A DNA stretch of 13,317 nt from Antrodiella citrinella (taxonomy: Eukaryota; Basidiomycota; Agaricomycetes; Polyporales; Steccherinaceae), in assembly GCA_004802725.1 (NCBI GenBank), contig SGPM01000532.1, forward strand, positions 1-13,317, given 5' to 3'. Position numbers and translations under genes: made by a program. The notes below the pieces were generated by a model. It was given only the letters and a program-made list of their open reading frames with translations, was not told the origin of the DNA and made no database searches. Every line of letters begins with the position of its first letter. The first letter of the stretch is position 1. Shown here piece after piece: positions 1 to 8,229 of this stretch.

Positions 1-146
1 GTACCGGGGACGGGGGCAGAGATGGTGGTGAAGGGGATAATGGAGTCGATGACGGGTGTGCGGCGGTCTAGGGCGGCGCCGTTGACACCACTCGTCACGG
101 CGAGAAGAGCGAGGAGGGATGCAGTAGTTGTTCCGAGGGTAAACAT
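1..146 (-). CDS. Small secreted protein, N-terminal part (cut by left edge)
   Basis: The minus-strand reading frame starts at the ATG at 146-144 and runs open off the left edge, giving 48 complete codons. It begins with a clear signal peptide: MFT, then a hydrophobic core (SLLALLAV, residues 10-17), then a small-residue cleavage region (SGVNGAA). A dibasic Arg-Arg at residues 28-29 fits a Kex2-type propeptide site. The intact gene at 779-1366 has the same layout (signal, NGA, then RR and the start of a Pro/Thr/Ile-rich segment), so the two are probably tandem paralogues. A TATA box lies 70-80 bp upstream. The rest of the protein is outside the window, so no function can be given beyond secretion, either to the medium or to the cell wall. 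Confidence 0.75.
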   Translation of the reverse strand, partial: MFTLGTTTASLLALLAVTSGVNGAALDRRTPVIDSIIPFTTISAPVPG

Positions 147-215
147 GGTGAATGTCTTGTCTACGAGGGAGTCGCCAAATGCGCTTTGCTGCTGTCCACT
201 ACAAAAGACCGTCAG

Positions 216-225
216 CTTATATATA
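216..225 (-). promoter_or_regulatory. TATA box of the left-edge secreted-protein gene
   Basis: On the minus strand the sequence reads TATATATAAG, 70-80 bp upstream of the ATG at 146. The neighbouring secreted-protein gene has its TATA element at about the same distance, which supports both calls. Confidence 0.6.
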
Positions 226-778
226 CCTAGTGAGGATGCCGCGCTCTGCGTCAATTGACAATCAGCGACCAAAGTCCTGAATATGAAGTTGCATGTCTAG
301 ATCACAGTTCCAGTTCCATTGAGGCTTAGTCCTTGAAGCCTGAGGCACAGACTCATGTTTGACAGTCGTCTTCCTTCTCACAGTTGCAAACGGCCATCCT
401 CACACATAAGCATGGAAGATTATGCGCGCAAGGGACCCTGTTGTAACGAACGTGTGCGTGGATCAGAACGGAGCAATTCAAGGCAATAACGCTTTCACAT
501 ACCTCCATCGTAGTGTTGGTCCAGTACGGAACCCAATTTCAAGCAATTTGACAGTTCCTAGATCGCAGTTATGTAAATAATCACAGACATAGTAACGCTC
601 ACGCTCAATTTGACGCAATGATCGAGTGCTGGAACATGTCGAGAACGACTCAAAAGGCAAACACATATCCTGCGTCTATTGGTGGACCTCGAAAGCCCGA
701 CTGGTGGGGTTTGTGTACAAGATTCAATGGCCGCGTCAACCTCAGCGTCATTCTTGACTAATCCACAGTAACCTCTCC

Positions 779-1366
779 TTACGCGAGCTCGACGACATCT
801 GAGGCCAAGCCATAGTCAGTGTGACCATCGGGCTATAGGACAGTATCAGCAAATTGTCAAACACAGTATTTCCGACGTTGACTGACCGGGCAGCTCAGGA
901 AAGTCTCGATCACAGCAAAGAATACCTCGCCCTCGGCGTCCACTGAGTCCGGCACAGTGAACGTAGCCGGAGGGGGAGGAGGGTTGGACATGGCAGGAAG
1001 ACCTGTCGGAGCCGAAAGTGAGCATAGTCTCATTGGCAGATCGAGATACAACCCACCAAAGTTTGGAATGAGAAAATTGCCAAAGTGGAACAGCGGATCG
1101 TCAAACGTCCCGGTTGACGTGTTGACACTCGCCGTCGTGGGATCCTGCGAGAGGAGGTAGAAATCCACGGGGCTGAAGCCGGACTCGCAAGTGTTTGAGT
1201 TCTCGTATTGCACGCTGAACGGCGCGTTTGGAGTGATGGTGGTGCTCGCAGCAGGCGCAACTATGGTTCCGCCCGGTCTGACAGAAGCCCTGCGAACGAT
1301 CGCGCCGTTGGACCTCCCAGCAAGTAAGACAGGAAGCACGAATGCGACAGTGCTGAAGAAACGCAT
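779..1366 (-). CDS. Small secreted two-cysteine protein, three exons
   Basis: The model is complement(join(779..832, 887..1002, 1057..1366)), giving 159 residues. An unspliced frame runs from 1366 to 857, but two good introns lie inside it. Intron 1 (1003-1056, 54 nt, GTGGGT...CGACAG) is in frame; removing it joins NFG to LPAMSN. Intron 2 (833-886, 54 nt, GTCAGT...CTATAG with a CTGATAC branch region) replaces an unlikely tail by CPPDGHTDYG and ends at TAA. Residues 1-22 are a signal peptide (hydrophobic core about 6-16) and Arg25-Arg26 is a Kex2-like site. The mature part begins with a Pro/Thr/Ile-rich stretch, contains one sequon (Asn82-Thr-Ser) and a run of five prolines (about 111-115), and has only two cysteines, Cys60 and Cys141, which probably form one disulfide. 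From memory, the NFGLP..NPPP and CPP motifs resemble a family of small secreted proteins common in Agaricomycetes with no known function; this was not checked by a search. Confidence 0.82.
833..886 (-). other. Intron 2 of the secreted-protein gene
   Basis: This is a 54-nt intron read on the minus strand, with donor GTCAGT, a CTGATAC branch region about 12 nt before the end, and acceptor CTATAG. It follows codon 142 exactly in phase 0. Removal opens 17 further codons ending in TAA at 779-781. Without splicing, the frame stops at 857-859. Confidence 0.75.
1003..1056 (-). other. Intron 1 of the secreted-protein gene
   Basis: This is a 54-nt intron with donor GTGGGT and acceptor CGACAG on the minus strand, splitting the Gly104 codon. 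Its length is a multiple of three and it has no stop, so it is easy to miss. The 18 residues it would encode include an extra cysteine and break an otherwise compact NFG-LPAMSNPPPP segment. Confidence 0.7.
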
Positions 1367-1440
1367 GTTGGTATGAGGAGGTGAGGCTGAAAGTGAGCTT
1401 TGAAGACTGTGTCCTTGGTCTTAATATTTCAGTGCACTCG

Positions 1441-1448
1441 CTCTTATA
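1441..1448 (-). promoter_or_regulatory. TATA box of the two-cysteine secreted-protein gene
   Basis: The minus strand reads TATAAGAG, 75-82 bp before the ATG at 1366. This is the same spacing as for the gene at the left edge. Confidence 0.55.
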
Positions 1449-2990
1449 CCAAAAGTCTTACCACCATCCGCTCCCAAACGGAGAAAGCGCAAGACAAGAA
1501 GTGCAATGCTTGCTTGGGTTGCACCATGGCTGAATCATCCCGGCTCTGACCCTTTCACGTTTGAAATGGCATCTTTTGGCGATCCACCACACAATCGCCG
1601 GCGCAATACCTATGAGAGTTTAAACTTGCATCTGTGCACGTGTGGAAAGAAAGATGTGCCGAATGAATATGAGTACCTGAGCAGGTTCCTTGTTGACAGA
1701 TCAGCTAAGCGGAAGATGTCCAACCTGTGGTAGTGACTCCAGGAGGCGATGAATGGGCCGAGTGCACTTCCAGGATGTGCAATCTTCATCAACGAGCGGG
1801 ATGTATGTCTCTCACGTCTGCGCTGCAAAACGTAAATATCATGCAGAACGTGGAATGCATTCTCTCACTAGTGAAGCATGCTTTGTGAGCAGAACATGGT
1901 GCTCCTACCACAAGAGCTCATGAGTCGGCCCGACCAAGACAGTAGCGTCTTCAATGAAAAGCCGCGATTTGACGCAAGGGCGGAGACCGAAGACCGCAGA
2001 GAAAACCTTGGCGAGTATTGATGACGAAGACGTTCAGGAAGCCTCTTGACAGAGACACCTCCTACCTTGGTCTATGATGCACCTCGACCACTCTGCGTGC
2101 ACCAGCGTTCGGAACCTAAGGCCCCTCCCTGCAAGTGAAATGTCATTTCCGTGCCGGAAAATCATGATATTAAGGCCAGGTGTGAACGAAACCACAGTTC
2201 GGTTCTGGGTGCGAAGGCGAAATAGCTAGTAGAACAAGCAACGGAAATGTACTGTAATCTGTTCCATCATGAGTGCGTAGCCTGAACGGCATTATGGCAG
2301 TCTGGTACTCACGAATGTACGAGACACACATGGTGCATAATTCAGGATGTGCGGATTCAGGTCAGCGCAGGGCCAAAGTTGACATCTTACTGCAATGGCA
2401 TCATTTGTTGTTCTGACAGTGAAGATGCATTACATCGACCTAGACAGAGGAACACTTATGGTCAGCGTTCCAGCGCCTGTAAAACATGAGTCCAGTCTTC
2501 GACGTGTCACGTCCTCATCAGAGGACAAACGTTCGGTATAGCAGTGGTTCATATAAATGGTCGGACACGGTGGAACTGTCAATGCCCTAGTGATGCTTAG
2601 AAAGGAAGAGGGTTCTGACTGCAGCAAACGGCATCAGCTTTCAATTGAGAACTTGAAGGACGAGCTTCCTGCACTTACTAGACGGCCAACACCTTTGCGA
2701 CTTCTCCAAAAGATGGTGTCTCGATGAAAAGATCGGAGACAAGAGATGTCCGAGAGTCTTGCAAGCGGCACAACACCCTGAACATGGTCAGACAAGTCTT
2801 CCAGCGATACGCACAGAAAGATGGTCAACGGAACGTTCCGAATATTTGTCCGCAGTTCCATATTTTGACACTGGAGCGACAGATTTAGCTGAATTTGACC
2901 GCATAGGCCAGAAAAAAGACCAAATTAATAGAGCTGGCTGGCCATACTAAGCACCCTTTTGCTCAGTTGTCGAAGGACATGAACGTTTGA
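1449..2990. other. Gene-poor stretch, nothing recognised
   Basis: About 1.5 kb with only short open frames (under about 75 codons) on either strand. None has a signal peptide, a recognisable motif or convincing splice partners. I see no repeat shared with the duplicated region that begins near 3000 and no terminal inverted repeats. It may hold the promoter of the secreted-protein gene at its left end. Confidence 0.5.
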
Positions 2991-3130
2991 GCGGTGACTG
3001 CTCGACGTTGTGGTTGGCGCGCGATCGATCAATTTGTCGTGGCGTTTTGGGCGCCTCTTCTACGACAACTTTTATCCTGCGCAACATCTTGCGTACACGT
3101 ACTTCCAGCACTGCCAATACCTTCTCTTAT

Positions 3131-3502
3131 TTAGGCCACGGTCCTTGTCGTTCGCCATCTGCTCTCTTGAAGACATTCAACGCTCCTCTTTTGGGCCAGA
3201 GCCTTTGTCGTTCCGGCTGCCCTTAGTGCGACGTACAGATCATTGTTCGTGTTGTCTAGGAAATTTGGTATGCCTCCGTGGCTATGAAGGGAGGCGGCAT
3301 TGGAAAGTACTTGATAATGCGCCTTGGGTGCGTTGCGGATGATTCGTACGAAGGGCATCAGAGACGTGTCGTGGGACCTCATGATGTCATACGGGTGAGC
3401 CAATCTAGCAGCTTGCAAGTACGCTGCAGTCCCTGTTCCTATTGACGACCGTCTCGTGATTTCGTGCACGACGCGTTCCGACGTGCAGACGTTACGTACC
3501 AC
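3131..3502 (-). other. Possible coding block, minus strand, matched in copy B at 8505-8729
   Basis: The minus strand is open for about 123 codons here, without an ATG at the left end of the frame, so it would have to be an internal or 3' exon. The matching frame in copy B aligns for about 60 codons without an indel: RIIRNAPKAHYQVLS in A versus RVVRSIPKARYHVFS in B, then SL.SHGG and NDLYVA.R.AGTTKA in both. Indels are frequent elsewhere between the copies, so this uninterrupted alignment hints at coding. The substitutions are not concentrated at third positions, however, and the frame in B ends early. No known domain is recognised. A possible donor (AAG then GTACGT, or GTGCGT in B) lies just upstream. 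Confidence 0.25.
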
Positions 3503-4477
3503 GTACCTTCTTGGTTTTCATAGGTTTCTTCTTTGTCAGATCCCTTACCCGCTACATTGTTACTTGTTACTGAGCATTTTCAGGATCAGCGATGACCATT
3601 CACTGAGTTTCTCTCACATACCCGGCGGAGCCCGCTCGATTGTAAAACCTCCCAGCCTCACGTCCCCGCAACGCCCCCATCGATGACCCACGGACCCGGG
3701 TTTTCACCCGTCCGCAAGCTATACCCCACGTCGCATATAGCTCCAGTTACGAGCTGTCGGGTGCCTTCTCTGCTTTTTTGTCATGGTTACGCTTACGGGC
3801 AGCCCTAACAGAGATTCGCTCGGGGGTTCGCGTGCGAGAAGACAGGGAACATCGATGCGGACTTGCTTTGAGCTGGTCTTGGCCGTGCGTGAGCGTACAT
3901 GCCCACGAGATACCGGGGTTCGGGTTGCTCTGGCGCACCATTCATGTTGGTTCCTCTCTGGAACCAGAGCAAAGGCATGTATCGACATTATAACTTTTGC
4001 ATATCTTCTTTGCCCTCTTGATGACCGATGTGTTTCGGACGATAGACGTTTGGAGTCAGACATATATATTTGTGCTCCGAAGGCCCGAGCACCAGGGTGT
4101 GTTCCCGTTCACCTGTGAGCAGGAGCCGGTCGAGTTGTGGTGGTGTAGCGGCGTAAAGTGCCTCCGGCCGAGGGCACCTTTCGAGAATGTGCTGCGTTTG
4201 GACTGTTTTGTACATGCCTTCGTGGTGTGTTCATAGCTTGTGAGTCTCATTCAGTCTTGTCTCTAAGGCCGCACTCGTATCTGACTCGTTCCGCAGAAGT
4301 AAATCATATTCGTAGGAAAGAAAAGGATCAATTTGTGTGCCTAGATATCCGAAACCTAAACATGTCTTCTACAGAGGGACAAATAATCGCCAGCATTCGA
4401 GTGCTATCATTTCGATCAACAACCGTTTTGAGACAGGGACGGGACTTTGAGAGCTTGCACTGGATGATACTTCGGAA

Positions 4478-4535
4478 CTCGAGTGAAGGGAGGGTCAACA
4501 AGTTTGATGACCGACAACATAGAAAAGCTACTCAC
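4478..4535 (-). other. Predicted intron after exon D, copy A
   Basis: The minus strand shows donor GTGAGT right after TTCC and acceptor TTCACTCGAG, giving 58 nt. Copy B has the equivalent at 10863-10925 (63 nt) with donor GTAAGC after the same TTCC and the same CACTCGAG end. The donor bases differ between copies, but both remain functional-looking. Confidence 0.5.
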
Positions 4536-4609
4536 GGAACTAAGTCTCCGTCCTCGCTAGCACCCGTCAATCCATTCTATCGTACTTGAGGCCCGGGAAT
4601 CGCGTCGAA

Positions 4610-4696
4610 CTGTGAAGTGAAAGTGAAAGCTAGAAACGTTAGCGGCGAGCAGGAATGAAAGGAGGATTGAGGGTGAGATGCGGTCAGTTATACTAC
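4610..4696 (-). other. Predicted intron between array exon A5 and exon D, copy A
   Basis: The donor is GTAGTATAAC. A GCTAACG branch region and a pyrimidine tract (TTTCACTTTCACTTCACAG) lead to the acceptor, giving 87 nt. It corresponds to 11048-11147 in copy B, which has GTACTATATAAC and GCTAACATT followed by TTTCACTTTCATTTTACAG. Confidence 0.5.
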
Positions 4697-4957
4697 CCAG
4701 CTAGCCCTCGACTAGCGAAAGCCCATGCTATTCCTCCCGATCTCCTGGGTCCTCGATCCTCGGTCTTGAGCACACACACCCGGATGATATTGAGGCAAAC
4801 CTAGCTAGAAAACAAGATGGCGAAGAAAAAGGAGGAGGGGGCGATGATGGAGGCGAGTGAAGATGTGAGACATGGAACGAAGATTCAGGTAGAAGTGAAA
4901 AGGTTGTCGAGGTCGACAACGTTACCTGTCCTCAAGAATGCTGGAACACAAAGAAAA

Positions 4958-5011
4958 CTGTAGGCAAACGGTTAGTAAGTCTGAGATCGAACCCGTTGAC
5001 GAAATACTTAC
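4958..5011 (-). other. Repeated B-C intron, copy A unit 4
   Basis: Donor GTAAGT, perfect TACTAAC branch site at 4977-4971, and a CTACAG acceptor give 54 nt. An alternative acceptor GTTCCAG would end the intron at 4941. It is one member of the intron family also seen at 5549-5611 and 11395-11456. Confidence 0.55.
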
Positions 5012-5350
5012 CGCAGAAGTGAATGGGAACGTGGAGTGGAGGAGATCTGAAAGAGCAGAGAGGAAAGGAACGTTAACGTGTGCCGGAGAAGATACCGAAA
5101 CGTCATCGAGAACGCCATGTCCCAACAGCCATACCTGATCATTCCGTAGATGACTGTGTCTAGAGCCCTATTTATCCATCGCCGTGTCTTCCTGGTCCAT
5201 GATCTTGAGGTGAACCTAGCTGGAGAAAGGGAAATAACTAGGAACGCGTCAACACACGATCGGAGGACATGAATCGAAAAGTCACCAGGATTGAGAACAC
5301 GTAGTCTTGACTCTTGACAACATCGACCACCGTGATCATCCGACACGAAG

Positions 5351-5384
5351 CTAATGAAGATCAAGTAAGTCTGTTACTACTTAC
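5351..5384 (-). other. Shortened B-C intron, copy A
   Basis: This has the same boundaries as its relatives (GTAAGT donor, TTCATTAG acceptor), but the interval is only 34 nt. The middle part with TACTAAC is missing, leaving AGACTTACTTGATC. The relative in copy B (11819-11879) is 61 nt. It is probably a deletion derivative that may no longer splice. Confidence 0.4.
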
Positions 5385-5548
5385 CACTCAAGTTGATGGT
5401 GATGCGAAGCAGAAGAAAGGTAATCTGGAAGAGGAAAGCGAAAATGAGGAAGCGTGCACTGGAATATGTTATATAACAAAAGGCCACCTTGTCTTCCAGG
5501 CTCGCTTTCCTGACATTGGACGGAATCGACCCCAAAACGAAATCGAAC

Positions 5549-5611
5549 CTGTTCAACATTGAGGGAAGTGGTTAGTAAGCCTAAGATACAGCCCGGAAGC
5601 GAGCTACTTAC
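5549..5611 (-). other. Repeated B-C intron, copy A unit 3
   Basis: 63 nt on the minus strand with GTAAGT donor, perfect TACTAAC branch site at 5577-5571, and TTGAACAG acceptor. Confidence 0.6.
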
Positions 5612-5978
5612 CACCGAAGTGAGCGGGGTCATAAGAAAGAAAGAACGAGGTCTGAAAGAGGAAAACAAAAATCAGCAGTATGCATGTTCAAACAAGGAGA
5701 CTCAAACGCCGTCAAGAGAATGTTACAACATACACACCTTAAGCTTTCTAACCCGCAGGCGGCTAGGTTCATAACCCTGTGTATTCAATGTCCGTCTCTC
5801 GCTCTTGAACATACATGTGAATGATTTTGAGGCGTACCTAGCTGGAGATAAGAGAAGAAGAAACAAGATATGCGTGAACACAAGATTGGAGGGACAGAAA
5901 TCGAGAGTTCACCTGTGTTCAAGAGAGGCTGTCTTGACTCTTGACGACATCGAAAAACGACCACAAAAAACGACGAAC

Positions 5979-6037
5979 CTAATGAACATGGGAAGTGGTT
6001 GTAAGTCTGAGATAGAACCCGGCAACATCCTACATAC
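5979..6037 (-). other. Repeated B-C intron, copy A unit 2
   Basis: 59 nt with donor GTATGT and acceptor TTCATTAG. The branch region reads CTTACAACC, a small deletion from the TACTAACC seen in its relatives. It still follows the same order of sequence blocks (GTTGCCGGGTTCTATCTCAGACTTAC). Confidence 0.5.
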
Positions 6038-6160
6038 CGCCGAAGGGAGCGGCGACGCGAGAAAGAACGAGATCTAGAAGAGAAGAACAAAAAACAACAC
6101 AGTAAGCGCGTTCAAAGAGACAGACTCAAATGCCGTCGAGAATTGTCTGAACAGCCGTAC

Positions 6161-6268
6161 CTGAGTAGCCCGCATACGGCTGGTTCCAGAGCCTGTCCAT
6201 TGCATCTCCTCGGTCTTCAGTCTTGACTCTTGAATACATACGCGCGGATGATCTTGAGGTGAACCTAG
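6161..6268 (-). repeat. Array exon A2, copy A (predicted)
   Basis: 108 nt between acceptor CCATAG and donor GTACGG. In one frame it reads RVKTEDRGDAMDRLWNQPY; the copy-B equivalent (12631-12736, 106 nt) reads RVKTEDRGDTMERLWNQPY. The two-base length difference means the conserved peptide is entered in different phases in the two copies. Confidence 0.5.
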
Positions 6269-6306
6269 CTATGGAAGAAAAGAGAACATATAGATTCGAA
6301 GCGTAC

Positions 6307-6431
6307 CTGACCAGCCCATGGCTGGTCTCAAACACAATCAGTCCAACAGTCCCAACGGTCTCCTCGATCCTGGTCCCGGTCCTCGGTCTTGAGCACACAC
6401 ACACACTCGAACGATGTTGAGGCGAATCTAG
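6307..6431 (-). repeat. Array exon A1, copy A (predicted)
   Basis: 125 nt between acceptor TTCCACAG and donor GTACGC, with a (GT)n tract and a stem-loop touching the donor. Copy B (12773-12888) is 116 nt, a nine-base in-frame difference. The frame starting CTA GAT TCG is open in both copies (SRPRTGT..IEETVG). The frame with VLKTEDRD is open only in B, so the true frame, if any, is uncertain. Confidence 0.5.
6309..6327. other. Stem-loop at the 5' splice site of exon A1, copy A
   Basis: Perfect eight-base arms, gaccagcc and ggctggtc, enclose a three-base loop (cat). In the transcript the hairpin ends two bases before the predicted GTACGC donor. Copy B has the same arms with a different loop (ccc) at 12775-12793. 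Confidence 0.55.
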
Positions 6432-6492
6432 CTGTGGAAGAAGGGGGAAAAGATGAGCACGCAAAATGGCCACTCGGTCCCAAGGCGGGCGC

Positions 6493-6650
6493 GACGAGGG
6501 TAGAAGTCCAATCCGTGTCCATCGCCACCACTCCGAGTCCAAAGTTCAAAGTCCAGTGTCCTTCGTCACCACTCAAAGTCCAATGTGCAGTTCCATCACT
6601 ACAACCCCAAGTCCAGTGTCCATCGTCACCTCCCAAATGTCCAATGAAGC
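6493..6650. repeat. Imperfect minisatellite, copy A
   Basis: About five degenerate units of roughly 26-44 bases share the core aagtccagtgtccatcgtcacc. On the minus strand it reads as GGACACTGGACTTTGGG-like blocks. It lies between the stop of the KKVRF gene and array exon A1. The copy in B (about 12958-13130) has a different number and arrangement of units, so the tract changes length. Confidence 0.65.
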
Positions 6651-6708
6651 CCAAAAAAAGGAAAATGATACGCGGCGTGATGTCGAAGAGGGGGAGCGGA
6701 GGGAGACC

Positions 6709-7395
6709 TCAACGCCACGGATTGTAGAGCACGTCCTCAGACCAGTCGCCACAACTGTAAGTGACGACCTCCCGATCCCGCTTGAAAAGCTCGTGGTTCC
6801 AGGCGCGGAAGACGGTTGACTGGTGTCGAAGGACCTCGAGGTAGTGGATCGGGGGGTGGGCNGGGATGGGGTTGAAGAACCATTTGACGGCCGCGTCGAG
6901 ACTCGGAAGGGGCGCGCGCTCGTGAATGGGACGGACGAGGCTGACGAAGGCGCGCTGGTCGCCGTTGCCTGGAATGGAGGTGGNNGGTCTAGGGTAGGCG
7001 ACGCGAGTGGGGGCGGCTGCACGCTTTTTGAGCACATCGTCAACGACAGGAACGGCAGGGCGTTCTTTGGTGATGGGAGCGGAGGAAGCGACGCAGGCGG
7101 GAGTGGCTTTGTCGCGCTTTGCATCGTCAACGGTGGAGATGGGGGTGGGCTTTTCGGTGGGACGAGGGGGATTCAAGTCGTATACTTGGAATATTTTGTC
7201 CACGAGCTCAGCCATACTGAAAGGCGAGCGTTCTTTGGGGGGTGGGGCGGAACCGGCAAGGTTCTCGGAGGACGAGTAGGGGCTGATATACGGGTACATC
7301 GCCACAGTGTCCCAGCTAGAGAAGCGGACCTTTTTGCCACGGCCAGCGCGACGAATTATGGCGTTTGAACGCCGAAGAATTAGAGTGGTAGGCAT
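6709..7395 (-). CDS. KKVRF-motif protein, complete, function unknown (copy A)
   Basis: 228 codons on the minus strand. The start is the ATG at 7395 (context CTACAATGCC); an upstream in-frame start at 7500 would add 35 residues of low-complexity type and seems less likely. The protein begins with a basic segment (RRSNAIIRRAGRGKK, about 8-22) leading into KKVRF (21-25) and then WDTVAMYPYISPYSSS. Its middle is Pro/Ala/Lys-rich and probably disordered. The C-terminal about 65 residues look folded, rich in Trp/Tyr/Phe, and end in NPWR. Residues 137, 138 and 178 are unknown because of ambiguous bases at 6984-6985 and 6862. KVRF fits the RVxF docking motif for protein phosphatase 1. The start also resembles the N-termini of fungal DUF6699 proteins as I remember them, but I do not see that domain. 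There is no signal peptide or membrane segment. Single-exon as read. Confidence 0.7.
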   Translation of the reverse strand: MPTTLILRRSNAIIRRAGRGKKVRFSSWDTVAMYPYISPYSSSENLAGSAPPPKERSPFSMAELVDKIFQVYDLNPPRPTEKPTPISTVDDAKRDKATPACVASSAPITKERPAVPVVDDVLKKRAAAPTRVAYPRXXTSIPGNGDQRAFVSLVRPIHERAPLPSLDAAVKWFFNPIXAHPPIHYLEVLRHQSTVFRAWNHELFKRDREVVTYSCGDWSEDVLYNPWR

Positions 7396-7430
7396 TGTAG
7401 TGGGAGAGAGTAAAGTAGAAGGGAGGATGG

Positions 7431-7444
7431 CGTAAGATATAGTA
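7431..7444 (-). promoter_or_regulatory. Possible TATA element of the KKVRF gene
   Basis: The minus strand reads TACTATATCTTACG, 36-49 bp before the chosen ATG. It is closer to the start codon than the TATA boxes of the secreted-protein genes, so it is only a weak candidate. If real, it favours the ATG at 7395 over the upstream start at 7500. Confidence 0.3.
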
Positions 7445-7499
7445 TGACTGGGGGAAGATCGTAGAATGGGAGCAAGTGGGGAAAGAGGCTGAGTTGTCA

Positions 7500-7986
7500 C
7501 AGATGGAGATTATATGTGAATTTGCCTTCGTGGCTGACATTCGCATTAAAATGTAACGGGGGGCAACGCATGAATGCCTCGCAACGCAAGGAAGACAAAA
7601 AAAGAACATAAGTGGCTGACTTATATTCCAGCTTTGTCTGTTTTGCCCTGTGAGACACATTGATTGAAGAGGCCCACTGAATTCAAGTTGCGGCTGCAAC
7701 GTCGACGTCTGAGGGGCCTCCATGGTTTCGCAACTCTGTATATTGCAATGCACAATAAGGATCATCAACATGATTTGACACGTACAAAGCATTCGTGTAC
7801 GTGTCAAATTGTGTTGGCCTCAAGATCATTTCGTGGATGAACTTGGCTCAAGGTGGAATTTCATCGGCTTTCTCCTCGCGACTGCGTTTTTTTGACCTGA
7901 CGAGGCAGAGGGACCAGTTTGAACGTCCGTCCAATTGGGAAAGACGGGTAGCGTTTGGCGTTGTATTCTATGCAGTGGGCGTCTGA
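7500..7986. other. Upstream region of the KKVRF gene, copy A
   Basis: No gene is supported here. The region separates the KKVRF gene from copy B and holds one strong inverted repeat (7773-7809). It would contain the promoter of the KKVRF gene. The corresponding region of copy B is outside the window. Confidence 0.4.
7773..7809. repeat. Perfect 13-bp inverted repeat with 11-nt loop
   Basis: Arms atttgacacgtac (7773-7785) and gtacgtgtcaaat (7797-7809) are exact reverse complements, separated by aaagcattcgt. It lies about 380 bp upstream of the KKVRF start and about 180 bp before copy B begins. It could be a binding site for a dimeric regulator (two TGACACGT half-sites) or a hairpin; nothing in the sequence decides which. 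Confidence 0.6.
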
Positions 7987-8229
7987 ACCTCGACGCGTTA
8001 TTGTGGCTTGTTTGGCACTCGCGTATGTTATCGACGCGTCGTGGGCGCTTCAAGACATACACGTCGACGACCACCTTTCGTTGATCCTGCTCCTCTGTCC
8101 TGCGTACTTCCAGCGATACCTTCTCACATCAAAGCCACCGGTCCTCGTCGTTTGCCATCTGCTCTCTCGAAGACATTCAACGCTCCAAGTCCCCTGCTCG
8201 GACGCGCCTCCCGTTCCTCCCTTGGGCCA

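Larger units (their letters stand above)
4690..6431 (-). repeat. Array of repeated exon-intron modules, copy A
   Basis: Read on the minus strand, the same set of segments recurs. An 'A' exon starts CTAGRTTCRCCTCAA right after a YYCNAG acceptor, at 6431, 6268, 5841, 5219 and 4804. It is followed by a short 'B' exon of 35-40 nt ending in CGGYG, TGCG or similar before GTAAGT. An intron of about 60 nt with TACTAAC comes next, then a 'C' exon of about 55-66 nt starting SUTCGT-like (GTTCGTCG or CTTCGTGT), then an intron starting GTGA and ending before the next A exon. Some modules lack A or are rearranged (a second B-C pair at about 5290-5425). A exons often encode V-K-T-E-D in one frame, but the frame differs between units. 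No complete open frame across the array was found. Confidence 0.65.
3000..7986. repeat. Tandem duplication, copy A (approximate limits)
   Basis: Landmarks here recur in the same order and orientation in the right half of the window. Examples are: a block ending in gacattcaacgctcc (about 3165 and 8170); gatttcgtgcacgacgcgttccgacgtgca (about 3459 and 9519); the catgtctDctacagagggaca block (about 4361 and 10746); the exon array (4690-6431 and 11140-12888); and the KKVRF C-terminus (6709 and 13194). The left limit is set where ctcgacg at about 3001 starts to match about 7987. The distance between matching points grows from about 5.0 to 6.5 kb because copy B carries insertions. Limits are good to perhaps 20-30 bases. 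Confidence 0.85.

Noticed and set aside
1506..1733. Short plus-strand frame upstream of the secreted-protein gene
   Set aside because: 75 codons without signal, motif, promoter or splice support; a frame on the opposite strand overlaps it equally well.
6823..7368. 181-codon plus-strand Gly-rich open frame
   Set aside because: It is the reverse strand of the KKVRF gene, and its Gly/Val-rich composition follows from Pro/Ala/Thr codons on the other strand.
6709..7395. DUF6699 domain assignment for the KKVRF protein
   Set aside because: Only the first 40 or so residues resemble such proteins as I remember them; the C-terminal domain pattern is not visible.
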